This document shows positions 10,982 to 22,514 of a stretch of 35,261 nt of DNA, in pieces. The first letter of the stretch is position 1, and every line of letters begins with the position of its first letter. Position numbers and translations under genes: made by a program. The stretch lies in the NCBI RefSeq assembly GCF_032854445.1, contig NW_027018363.1, forward strand, positions 1-35,261. Reading direction: 5' to 3'. The notes under the pieces were generated by a model. The model worked only from the letters and a program-made list of their open reading frames with translations, was not told where the DNA came from and did no database searches. Origin of the DNA: Liolophura sinensis (Eukaryota > Mollusca > Polyplacophora > Chitonida > Chitonidae).

Positions 10982-13181
10982 TTTAACTCACCCAGCAATT
11001 GTCTTACTTCTAAGTGCAAGACAATCTCAATGTCTTTATCTACGTGTAGAAAAACCACACCATTTGTACGTGAAAAACACAAGGTACTTGATACAGTCTG
11101 CTGTAAAAAGTACAACTGACCACAGACCCACATCAATAAGGTGCCAAAAGATGCGGAATTGAGCCAGGCATCGGCAGCTGTTGAAAAATTGCAAATTTCC
11201 CTGGTTTCCATGGAGTAAGAGCCGTTGCAGGGCACGTGATTATGACATAAATGATCATTCAATTGTCGCTACAGCCAAACGTATTGGTCGGAGAGCAACG
11301 CGGATTGCACCATTCGATTTCTCGTCACAAAATACGTCGGATTAGCCTCTTACCAGCAGCACTGGAACAGTTTTCGCACTTTTGCATTTTTGCCTAGTCT
11401 TTTTGTTAATTGAAATCGGCTACACTGTACTCTGTACAATCGCGACTGGTCATTACTATATTCAACTTTTGACTATAAGTTATGTGCCCTTCGGTAGCCC
11501 AGAAGACGTGAAATCTTTGGGCTAAGCCCATTTAACTCACCCAGCAATTGCCTTACTTCTAAGTGCAAGACAATCTCAATGTCTTTATCTACGTGTAGAA
11601 AAACCACACCATTTGTACGTGAGAAACACAAGGTTCTTGATACAGTCTGCTGTAAAAAGTACAACTGAACACTGACCAACTTCAGTAAGGTGCCAAAAGA
11701 TGCGGAATTGAGCCAGGCATCGGCAGCTGTTGAAAAATTGCAAATTTCCCTGGTTTCCATGGAGTAAGAGCCGTTGCTGGGCACGTGATTATGACATAAA
11801 TGATCATTCAATTGTCACTACAGCCAAAAGTATTGGTCGGAGAGCAACGCGGTTTGCACCATTCGATTTGTCGTCACAAAATACGTCGGATTAGCCTCTT
11901 ACCAGCAGCACTGGAACAGTTTTTCCACTTTTGCATTTTTGCCTGGTCTTTTTGTTAATTGAAATCGGCTACACTGTACTCTGTACAATCGCGACTGGTC
12001 ATTACTATATTCAACTTTTGACTATAAGTTATGTGCCCTTCGGTAGCCCAGAAGACCTGAAATCTTTGGGCTAAGCCCATTTAACTCACCCAGCAATTGC
12101 CTTACTTCTAAGTGCAAGACAATCTCAATGTCTTTATCTACGTGTAGAAAAACCACACCATTTGTACGTGATAAACACAAGGTACTTGATACAGTCTGCT
12201 GTAAAAAGTACAACTGAACACTGACCCACTTCAGTAAGGTGCCAAAAGATGCGGAATTGAGCCAGGCATCGGCAGCTGTTGAAAAATTGCAAATTTCCCT
12301 GGTTTCCATGGAGTAAGAGCCGTTGCCGGGCACGTGATTATGACATAAATGATCATTCAATTGTCACTACAGCCAAAAGTATTGGTCGGAGAGCAACGCG
12401 GTTTGCACCATTCGATTTGTCGTCACAAAATACGTCGGATTAGCCTCTTACCAGCAGCACTGGAACAGTTTTTCCACTTTTGCATTTTTGCCTGGTCTTT
12501 CTGTTAATTGAAATCGGCTACACTGTACTCTGTACAATCGCGACTGGTCATTACTATATTCAACTTTTGACTATAAGTTATGTGCCCTTCGGTAGCCCAG
12601 AAGACCTGAAATCCTTGGGCTAAGCCCATTTAACTCACCCAGCAATTGTCTTACTTCTAAGTCCAAGACAATCTCAATGTCTTTATCTACGTGTAGAAAA
12701 ACCACACCATTTGTACATAAAAAACACAAGGTACTTGATACAGTCTGCTGTAAAAAGTACAACTAAACAGTGACCCACATTTATAAGGTGCCAAAAGATG
12801 CGGAATTGGGACAGGCATCGGCAGCTGTTAAAAAATTGCAAATATCCCTGGTTTCCATGGAGTAAGAGCCGTTGCCGGGCACGTGATTATGACATAAATG
12901 ATCATTCAATTGTTGCTACAGCCAAACGTATTGGTCGGAGAGCAACGCGGATTGCACCATTCGATTTCTCGTCACAAAATACGTCGGATTAGCCTCTTAC
13001 CAGCAGCACTGGAACAGTTTTCGCACTTTTGCATTTTTGCCTAGTCTTTTTGTTAATTGAAATCGGCTACACTGTACTCTGTACAATCGCGACTGGTCAT
13101 TACTATATTCAACTTTTGACTATAAGTTATGTGCCCTTCGGTAGCCCAGAAGACGTCAAATCTTTGGGCTAAGCCCATTTA

Positions 13182-14279
13182 ACTCACCCAGCAATTGCCT
13201 TACTTCTAAGTGCAAGACAATCTCAATGTCTTTATCTACGTGTAGAAAAACCACACCATTTGTACGTGAGAAACACAAGGTTCTTGATACAGTCTGCTGT
13301 AAAAAGTACAACTGAACACTGACCAACTTCAGTAAGGTGCCAAAAGATGCGGAATTGAGCCAGGCATCGGCAGCTGTTGAAAAATTGCAAATTTCCCTGG
13401 TTTCCATGGAGTAAGAGCCGTTGCTGGGCACGTGATTATGACATAAATGATCATTCAATTGTCACTACAGCCAAAAGTATTGGTCGGAGAGCAACGCGGT
13501 TTGCACCATTCGATTTCTCGTCACAAAATACGTCGGATTAGCCTCTTACCAGCAGCACTGGAACAGTTTTCGCACTTTTGCATTTTTGCCTGGTCTTTTT
13601 GTTAATTGAAATCGGCTACACTGTACTCTGTACAATCGCGACTGGTCATTACTATATTCAACTTTTGACTATAAGTTATGTGCCCTTCGGTAGCCCAGAA
13701 GACGTCAAATCTTTGGGCTAAGCCCATTTAACTCACCCAGCAATTGCCTTACTTCTAAGTGCAAGACAATCTCAATGTCTTTATCTACGTGTAGAAAAAC
13801 CACACCATTTGTACATAAAAAACACAAGGTACTTGATACAGTCTGCTGTAAAAAGTACAACTAAACAGTGACCCACATTTATAAGGTGCCAAAAGATGCG
13901 GAATTGGGACAGGCATCGGCAGCTGTTAAAAAATTGCAAATATCCCTGGTTTCCATGGAGTAAGAGCCGTTGCCGGGCACGTGATTATGACATAAATGAT
14001 CATTCAATTGTTGCTACAGCCAAACGTATTGGTCGGAGAGCAACGCGGATTCCACCATTCGATTTCTCGTCACAAAATACGTCGGATTAGCCTCTTACCA
14101 GCAGCACTGGAACAGTTTTTCCACTTTTGCATTTTTGCCTGGTCTTTTTGTTAATTGAAATCGGCTACACTGTACTCTGTACAATCGCGACTGGTCATTA
14201 CTATATTCAACTTTTGACTATAAGTTATGTGCCCTTCGGTAGCCCAGAAGACCTGAAATCTTTGGGCTAAGCCCATTTA
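13182..14279. repeat. M25-M26 (A C): tail of the 8-monomer register
   Basis: M25 is class A and matches M17, including the GACGTC end. M26 is a full class C monomer whose 5' half matches M18 but whose 3' half stays class C (TTGTTGCTACAG, CAAACG, GCGGATTCC). After M26 the order changes to D E F and the 6-monomer register begins, so this pair is the boundary between the two higher-order organisations. Confidence 0.8.
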
Positions 14280-15926
14280 ACTCACCCAGCAATTGTCTTA
14301 CTTCTAAGTGCAAGACAATCTCAATGTCTTTATCTACGTGTAGAAAAACCACACCATTTGTACGTGAGAAACACAAGGTACTTGATACAGTCTGCTGTAA
14401 AAAGTACAACTGACCACAGACCCACATGAATAAGGTGCCAAAAGATGCGGAATTGAGCCAGGCATCGGCAGCTGTTGAAAAATTGCAAATTTCCCTGGTT
14501 TCCATGGAGTAAGAGCCGTTGCCGGGCACGTGATTATGACATAAATGATCATTCAATTGTCGCTACAGCCAAAAGTATTGGTCAGAGAGCAACGCGGATT
14601 GCACCATTCGATTTCTCGTCACAAAATACGTCGGATTAGCCTTTTACCAGCAGCACTGGAACAGTTTTTCCACTTTTGCATTTTTGCCTGGTCTTTTTGT
14701 TAATTGAAATCGGCTACACTGTACTCTGTACAATCGCGACTGGTCATTACTATATTCAACTTTTGACTATAAGTTATGTGCCCTTCGGTAGCCCAGAAGA
14801 CCTGAAATCTTTGGGCTAAGCCCATTTAACTCACCCAGCAATTGTCTTACTTCTAAGTGCAAGACAATCTCAATGTCTTTATCTACGTGTAGAAAAACCA
14901 CACCACTTGTACGTGAAAAACACAAGGTACTTGATACAGTCTGCTGTAAAAAGTACAACTGACCACAGACCCACATCAATAAGGTGCCAAAAGATGCGGA
15001 ATTGAGCCAGGCATCGGCAGCTGTTGAAAAATTGCAAATTTCCCTGGTTTCCATGGAGTAAGAGCCGTTGCAGGGCACGTGATTATGACAAAAATGATCA
15101 TTCAATTGTCGCTACAGCCAAACGTATTGGTCGGAGAGCAACGCGGATTGCACCATTCGATTTCTCGTCACAAAATACGTCGGATTAGCCTCTTACCAGC
15201 AGCACTGGAACAGTTTTTCCACTTTTGCATTTTTGCCTGGTCTTTTTGTTAATTGAAATCGGCTACACTGTACTCTGTACAATCGCGACTGGTCATTACT
15301 ATATTCAACTTTTGACTATAAGTTATGTGCCCTTCGGTAGCCCAGAAGACCTGAAATCTTTGGGCTAAGCCCATTTAACTCACCCAGCAATTGTCTTACT
15401 TCTAAGTGCAAGACAATCTCAATGTCTTTATCTACGTGTAGAAAAACCACACCATTTGTACATAAAAAACACAAGGTACTTGATACAGTCTGCTGTAAAA
15501 AGTACAACTAAACACTGACCCACATTTATAAGGTGCCAAAAGATGCGGAATTGGGCCAGGTATCGGCAGCTGTTGAAAAATTGCCAATTTCCCTGGTTTC
15601 CATGGAGTAAGAGCCGTTGCTGTGCACGTGATTATGACATAAATGATCATTCAATTGTCGCTACAGGCAAAAGTATTGGTCGGAGAACAACGCGGTTTGC
15701 ACCATTCGATTTCTCGTCACAAAATACGTCGGATTAGCCTCTTACCAGCAGCACTGGAACAGTTTTCGCACTTTTGCATTTTTGCCTAGTCTTTTTGTTA
15801 ATTGAAATCGGCTACACTGTACTATGTACAATCGCGACTGGTCATTACTATATTCAACTTTTGACTATAAGTTATGTGCCCTTCGGTAGCCCAGAAGACG
15901 TCAAATCTTTGGGCTAAGCCCATTTA
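14280..15926. repeat. M27-M29 (D E F): first 6-mer partial
   Basis: Three 549-bp monomers are in the D E F order that recurs at M33-M35 and M39-M41. M29 is the first full class F unit (ATAAAAAAC, AAACACTGACCC, GGGCCAGGTATCGG, GCCAATTT, GCTGTGCACG, CTACAGGC). M27 differs from other D copies by GTGC and CCGGGC marks typical of neighbouring classes, suggesting local conversion. Private changes include CCACTTGTAC and GACAAAAATG in M28 and GTACTATGTAC in M29. The last keeps both arms of the TGTAC dyad and alters only its spacer. Confidence 0.82.
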
Positions 15927-18900
15927 ACTCACCCAGCAATTGCCTTACTTCTAAGTGCAAGACAATCTCAATGTCTTTATCTACGTGTAGAAAAACCACA
16001 CCATTTGTACGTGAGAAACACAAGGTTCTTGGTACAGTCTGCTGTAAAAAGTACAACTGAACACTGACCAACTTCAGTAAGGTGCCAAAAGATGCGGAAT
16101 TGAGCCAGGCATCGGCAGCTGTTGAAAAATTGCCAATTTCCCTGGTTTCCATGGAGTAAGAGCCGTTGCTGGGCACGTGATTATGACATAAATGATCATT
16201 CAATTGTCACTACAGCCAAAAGTATTGGTCGGAGAGCAACGCGGTTTGCACCATTCGATTTCTCGTCACAAAATACGTCGGATTAGCCTCTTACCAGCAG
16301 CACTGGAACAGTTTTCGCACTTTTGCATTTTTGCCTGGTCTTTTTGTTAATTGAAATCGGCTACACTGTACTCTGTACAATCGCGACTGGTCATTACTAT
16401 ATTCAACTTTTGACTATAAGTTATGTGCCCTTCGGTAGCCCAGAAGACGTCAAATCTTTGGGCTAAGCCCATTTAACTCACCCAGCAATTGCCTTACTTC
16501 TAAGTGCAAGACAATCTCAATGTCTTTATCTACGTGTAGAAAAACCACACCATTTGTACGTGAAAAACACAAGGTACTTGATACAGTCTGCTGTAAAAAG
16601 TACAACTGATCACTGACCCACTTCAGTAAGGTGCCAAAAGATGCGGAATTGAGCCAGGCATCGGCAGCTGTTGAAAAATTGCAAATTTCCCTGGTTTCCA
16701 TGGAGTAAGAGCCGTTGCCGGGCACGTGATTATGACATAAATGATCATTCAATTGTCACTACAGCCAAAAGTATTGGTCGGAGAGCAACGCGGTTTGCAC
16801 CATTCGATTTGTCGTCACAAAATACGTCGGATTAGCCTCTTACCAGCAGCACTGGAACAGTTTTCGCACTTTTGCATTTTTGCCTGGTCTTTTTGTTAAT
16901 TGAAATCGGCTACACTGTACTCTGTACAATCGCGACTGGTCATTACTATATTCAACTTTTGACTATAAGTTATGTGCCCTTCGGTAGCCCAGAAGACCTG
17001 AAATCTTTGGGCTAAGCCCATTTAACTCACCCAGCAATTGTCTTACTTCTAAGTCCAAGACAATCTCAATGTCTTTATCTACGTGTAGAAAAACCACACC
17101 ATTTGTACATAAAAAACACAAGGTACTTGATACAGTCTGCTGTAAAAAGTACAACTAAACAGTGACCCACATTTATAAGGTGCCAAAAGATGCGGAATTG
17201 GGACAGGCATCGGCAGCTGTTAAAAAATTGCAAATATCCCTGGTTTCCATGGAGTAAGAGCCGTTGCCGGGCACGTGATTATGACATAAATGATCATTCA
17301 ATTGTTGCTACAGCCAAACGTATTGGTCGGAGAGCAACGCGGATTGCACCATTCGATTTCTCGTCACAAAATACGTCGGATTAGCCTCTTACCAGCAGCA
17401 CTGGAACAGTTTTTCTACTTTTGCATTTTTGCCTGGTCTTTTTGTTAATTGAAATCGGCTACACTGTACTCTGTACAATCGCGACTGGTCATTACTATAT
17501 TCAACTTTTGACTATAAGTTATGTGCCCTTCGGTAGCCCAGAAGACCTGAAATCTTTGGGCTAAGCCCATTTAACTCACCCAGCAATTGTCTTACTTCTA
17601 AGTCCAAGACAATCTCAATGTCTTTATCTACGTGTAGAAAAACCACACCATTTGTACGTGAGAAACACAAGGTACTTGATACAGTCTGCTGTAAAAAGTA
17701 CAACTGACCACAGACCCACATGAATAAGGTGCCAAAAGATGCGGAATTGAGCCAGGCATCGGCAGCTGTTGAAAAATTGCAAATTTCCCTGGTTTCCATG
17801 GAGTAAGAGCCGTTGCTGGGCACGTGATTATGACATAAATGATCATTCAATTGTCGCTACAGCCAAAAGTATTGGTCAGAGAGCAACGCGGATTGCACCA
17901 TTCGATTTCTCGTCACAAAATACGTCGGATTAGCCTTTTACCAGCAGCACTGGAACAGTTTTTCCACTTTTGCATTTTTGCCTGGTCTTTTTGTTAATTG
18001 AAATCGGCTACACTGTACTCTGTACAATCGCGACTGGTCATTACTATATTCAACTTTTGACTATAAGTTATGTGCCCTTCGGTAGCCCAGAAGACCTGAA
18101 ATCTTTGGGCTAAGCCCTTTTAACTCACCCAGCAATTGTCTTACTTCTAAGTGCAAGACAATCTCAATGTCTTTATCTACGTGTAGAAAAACCACACCAT
18201 TTGTACGTGAAAAACACAAGGTACTTGATACAGTCTGCTGTAAAAAGTACAACTGACCACAGACCCACATCAATAAGGTGCCAAAAGATGCGGAATTGAG
18301 CCAGGCATCGGCAGCTGTTGAAAAATTGCAAATTTCCCTGGTTTCCATGGAGTAAGAGCCGTTGCAGGGCACGTGATTATGACATAAATGATCATTCAAT
18401 TGTCGCTACAGCCAAACGTATTGGTCGGAGAGCAACGCGGATTGCACCATTCGATTTCTCGTCACAAAATACGTCGGATTAGCCTCTTACCAGCAGCACT
18501 GGAACAGTTTTTCCACTTTTGCATTTTTGCCTGGTCTTTTTGTTAATTGAAATCGGCTACACTGTACTCTGTACAATCGCGACTGGTCATTACTATATTC
18601 AACTTTTGACTATAAGTTATGTGCCCTTCGGTAGCCCAGAAGACCTGAAATCTTTGGGCTAAGCCCATTTAACTCACCCAGCAATTGTCTTACTTCTAAG
18701 TGCAAGACAATCTCAATGTCTTTATCTACGTGTAGAAAAACCACACCATTTGTACATAAAAAACACAAGGTACTTGATACAGTCTGCTGTAAAAAGTACA
18801 ACTAAACACTGACCCACATTTATAAGGTGCCAAAAGATGCGGAATTGGGCCAGGTATCGGCAGCTGTTGAAAAATTGCCAATTTCCCTGGTTTCCATGGA

Positions 18901-19220
18901 GTAAGAGCCGTTGCTGTGCACGTGATTATGACATAAATGATCATTCAATTGTCGCTACAGGCAAAAGTATTGGTCGGAGAGCAACGCGGTTTGCACCATT
19001 CGATTTCTCGTCACAAAATACGTCGGATTAGTCTCTTACCAGCAGCACTGGAACAGTTTTCGCACTTTTGCATTTTTGCCTAGTCTTTTTGTTAATTGAA
19101 ATCGGCTACACTGTACTCTGTACAATCGCGACTGGTCATTACTATATTCAACTTTTGACTATAAGTTATGTGCCCTTCGGTAGCCCAGAAGACGTCAAAT
19201 CTTTGGGCTAAGCCCATTTA
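15927..19220. repeat. 6-monomer higher-order repeat, copy 1: A B C D E F (M30-M35)
   Basis: This is the most regular expression of the six-class order, exactly 3294 bp. M30 is A (GACCAACTTCAG, with GGTTCTTG). M31 is B (GACCCACTTCAG, CCGGGC, GATTTGTCG). M32 is C, M33 D (with GCCTTTTACC), M34 E (TTGCAGGG) and M35 F. M33 ends with the rare CCCTTTTAAC, shared only with the end of M52 at 28548. This order is the simplest candidate for the ancestral higher-order unit. Confidence 0.88.
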
Positions 19221-22200
19221 ACTCACCCAGCAATTGCCTTACTTCTAAGTGCAAGACAATCTCAATGTCTTTATCTACGTGTAGAAAAACCACACCATTT
19301 GTACGTGAGAAACACAAGGTTCTTGATACAGTCTGCTGTAAAAAGTACAACTGAACACTGACCAACTTCAGTAAGGTGCCAAAAGATGCGGAATTGAGCC
19401 AGGCATCGGCAGCTGTTGAAAAATTGCAAATTTCCCTGGTTTCCATGGAGTAAGAGCCGTTGCTGGGCACGTGATTATGACATAAATGATCATTCAATTG
19501 TCACTACAGCCAAAAGTATTGGTCGGAGAGCAACGCGGTTTGCACCATTCGATTTCTCGTCACAAAATACGTCGGATTAGCCTCTTACCAGCAGCACTGG
19601 AACAGTTTTCGCACTTTTGGATTTTTGCCTGGTCTTTTTGTTAATTGAAATCGGCTACACTGTACTCTGTACAATCGCGACTGGTCATTACTATATTCAA
19701 CTTTTGACTATAAGTTATGTGCCCTTCGGTAGCCCAGAAGACCTGAAATCTTTGGGCTAAGCCCATTTAACTCACCCAGCAATTGCCTTACTTCTAAGTG
19801 CAAGACAATCTCAATGTCTTTATCTACGTGTAGAAAAACCACACCATTTGTACGTGAAAAACACAAGGTACTTGATACAGTCTGCTGTAAAAAGTACAAC
19901 TGAACACTGACCCACTTCAGTAAGGTGCCAAAAGATGCGGAATTGAGCCAGGCATCGGCAGCTGTTGAAAAATTGCAAATTTCCCTGGTTTCCATGGAGT
20001 AAGAGCCGTTGCCGGGCACGTGATTATGACATAAATGATCATTCAATTGTCACTACAGCCAAAAGTATTGGTCGGAGAGCAACGCGGTTTGCACCATTCG
20101 ATTTGTCGTCACAAAATACGTCGGATTAGCCTCTTACCAGCAGCACTGGAACAGTTTTTCCACTTTTGCATTTTTGCCTGGTCTTTTTGTTAATTGAAAT
20201 CGGCTACACTGTACTCTGTACAATCGCGACTGGTCATTACTATATTCAACTTTTGACTATAAGTTATGTGCCCTTCGGTAGCCCAGAAGACCTGAAATCT
20301 TTGGGCTAAGCCCATTTAACTCACCCAGCAATTGTCTTACTTCTAAGTCCAAGACAATCTCAATGTCTTTATCTACGTGTAGAAAAACCACACCATTTGT
20401 ACATAAAAAACACAAGGTACTTGATACAGTCTGCTGTAAAAAGTACAACTAAACAGTGACCCACATTTATAAGGTGCCAAAAGATGCGGAATTGGGCCAG
20501 GCATCGGCAGCTGTTAAAAAATTGCAAATATCCCTGGTTTCCATGGAGTAAGAGCCGTTGCTGGGCACGTGATTATGACATCAATATTCATTGATTTGTC
20601 GCTACAGCCAAAAGTATTGGTCGGAGAGCAAGGCGGTTTGCACCATTCGATTTCTCGTCACAAAATACGTCGGATTAGTCTCTTACTAGCAGCACTGGAA
20701 CAGTTTTTCCACTTTTGCATTTTTGCCTGGTCTTTTTGTTAATTGAAATCGGCTACACTGTACTCTGTACAATCGCGACTGGTCATTACTATATTCAACT
20801 TTTGACTATAAGTTATGTGCCCTTCGGTAGCCCAGAAGACCTGAAATCTTTGGGCTAAGCCCATTTAACTCACCCAGCAATTGCCTTACTTCTAAGTGCA
20901 AGACAATCTCAATGTCTTTATCTACGTGTAGAAAAACCACACCATTTGTACGTGATAAACACAAGGTACTTGATACAGTCTGCTGTAAAAAGTACAACTG
21001 ACCACAGACCCACATGAATAAGGTGCCAAAAGATGCGGAATTGAGCCAGGCATCGGCAGCTGTTGAAAAATTGCAAATTTCCCTGGTTTCCATGGAGTAA
21101 GAGCCGTTGCTGGGCACGTGATTATGACATAAATGATCATTCAATTGTCGCTACAGCCAAAAGTATTGGTCAGAGAGCAACGCGGATTGCACCATTCGAT
21201 TTCTCGTCACAAAATACGTCGGATTAGCCTTTTACCAGCAGCACTGGAACAGTTTTTCCACTTTTGCATTTTTGCCTGGTCTTTTTGTTAATTGAAATCG
21301 GCTACACTGTACTCTGTACAATCGCGACTGGTCATTACTATATTCAACTTTTGACTATAAGTTATGTGCCCTTCGGTAGCCCAGAAGACCTGAAATCTTT
21401 GGGCTAAGCCCATTTAACTCACCCAGCAATTGTCTTACTTCTAAGTGCAAGACAATCTCAATGTCTTTATCTACGTGTAGAAAAACCACACCATTTGTAC
21501 GTGAAAAACACAAGGTACTTGATACAGTCTGCTGTAAAAAGTACAACTGAACACAGACCCACATCAATAAGGTGCCAAAAGATGCGGAATTGAGCCAGGC
21601 ATCGGCAGCTGTTGAAAAATTGCAAATTTCCCTGGTTTCCATGGAGTAAGAGCCGTTGCAGGGCACGTGATTATGACATAAATGATCATTCAATTGTCGC
21701 TACAGCCAAACGTATTGGTCGGAGAGCAACGCGGATTGCACTATTCGATTTCTCGTCACAAAATACGTCGGATTAGCCTCTTACCAGCAGCACTGGAACA
21801 GTTTTTCCACTTTTGCATTTTTGCCTGGTCTTTTTGTTAATTGAAATCGGCTACACTGTACTCTGTACAATCGCGACTGGTCATTACTATATTCAACTTT
21901 TGACTATAAGTTATGTACCCTTCGGTAGCCCAGAAGACGTGAAATCTTTGGGCTAAGCCCATTTAACTCACCCAGCAATTGTCTTACTTCTAAGTGCAAG
22001 ACAATCTCAATGTCTTTATCTACGTGTAGAAAAACCACACCATTTGTACATAAAAAACACAAGGTACTTGATACAGTCTGCTGTAAAAAGTACAACTAAA
22101 CACAGACCCACATTTATAAGGTGCCAAAAGATGCGGAATTGGGCCAGGTATCGGCAGCTGTTGAAAAATTGGAAATTTCCCTGGTTTCCATGGAGTAAGA

Positions 22201-22514
22201 GCCGTTGCTGTGCACGTGATTATGACATAAATGATCATTCAATTGTCGCTACAGGCAAAAGTATTGGTCGGAGAGCAACGCGGTTTGCACCATTCGATTT
22301 CTCGTCACAAAATACGTCGGATTAGCCTCTTACCAGCAGCACTGGAACAGTTTTCGCACTTTTGCATTTTTGCCTAGTCTTTTTGTTAATTGAAATCGGC
22401 TACACTATACTCTGTACAATCGCGACTGGTCATTACTATATTCAACTTTTGACTATAAGTTATGTGCCCTTCGGTAGCCCAGAAGACGTCAAATCTTTGG
22501 GCTAAGCCCATTTA
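19221..22514. repeat. 6-monomer higher-order repeat, copy 2: A B C' D E F (M36-M41)
   Basis: Exactly 3294 bp in the same class order as the preceding block, but the third unit is C'. C' keeps class C marks in its 5' half and carries a divergent 110-bp tract in its 3' half. M41 (F) has private marks GGAAATTT and CACTATACTC that recur in M60, supporting a later segmental duplication. M40 ends GTATGTACCC-like (TTATGTACCC) and GACGTGAAAT rather than GACCTGAAAT. Confidence 0.86.
20580..20689. repeat. Divergent 110-bp tract in C' monomer M38
   Basis: Compared with the usual unit, this tract has clustered substitutions. Five fall within about 14 bp and replace the AATGATCATT palindrome with the inverted repeat ATCAAT-ATTC-ATTGAT (20580-20595). 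Further on it has GAGCAAGGCGG for GAGCAACGCGG and TTAGTCTCTTACTAG for TTAGCCTCTTACCAG. Flanks are ordinary class C-like sequence. The same tract occurs at 22776-22885 (M42), 23874-23983 (M44), 31011-31120 (M57) and 33204-33313 (M61). Clustering suggests gene conversion from a more diverged subfamily not otherwise present here, but descent of a whole divergent monomer is possible. Confidence 0.85.

Larger units (their letters stand above)
10437..10985. repeat. Reference monomer (M20, class D), 549 bp
   Basis: This intact copy is used here to place sites inside the unit. It has about 43% GC and about 17 CpG dinucleotides by hand count. Landmarks in order: the start block; a class-specific stretch near 10568-10592; the TCCATGGA palindrome; the invariant CACGTGAT; the AATGATCATT palindrome; a T-rich tract near 10822-10863; the dyad TGTAC-TCT-GTACA; and a terminal hairpin region. 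I found no clear shorter subrepeat inside it, so 549 bp appears to be the basic unit rather than a multimer. The length equals 3 x 183, so reading frames carry over between units, but every frame has stops. Class D is recognised by GACCACAG followed by CATGAAT and by GGTCAGAG in place of GGTCGGAG. Confidence 0.93.
8790..13181. repeat. Higher-order block 3: M17-M24, order A C/B C D E/F A B C/F
   Basis: This is the third eight-monomer block, 4392 bp with no net indels. It parallels block 2 monomer by monomer except M18, which replaces the B monomer M10 with a C/B hybrid. M19-M24 are close copies of M11-M16, including ATAAAGAAC and GGGCATGTG in M19 and the rare TCTTTCTG in M23. Similarity between blocks 4392 bp apart is visibly higher than between neighbouring monomers, which is the definition of a higher-order repeat. 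Confidence 0.88.

Noticed and set aside
10437-10985. CENP-B box
   Set aside because: I looked on both strands for the core NTTCGNNNNANNCGGGN. CATTCGATTTCTCG and TTGCCGGGC are the nearest pieces but do not combine with the required spacing.
10437-10985. Shorter internal subrepeat (for example a 183-bp trimer) within the 549-bp unit
   Set aside because: Comparing thirds of the monomer by eye gave no sustained similarity; A- or T-rich stretches at offsets near 65, 198 and 386 are unevenly spaced.
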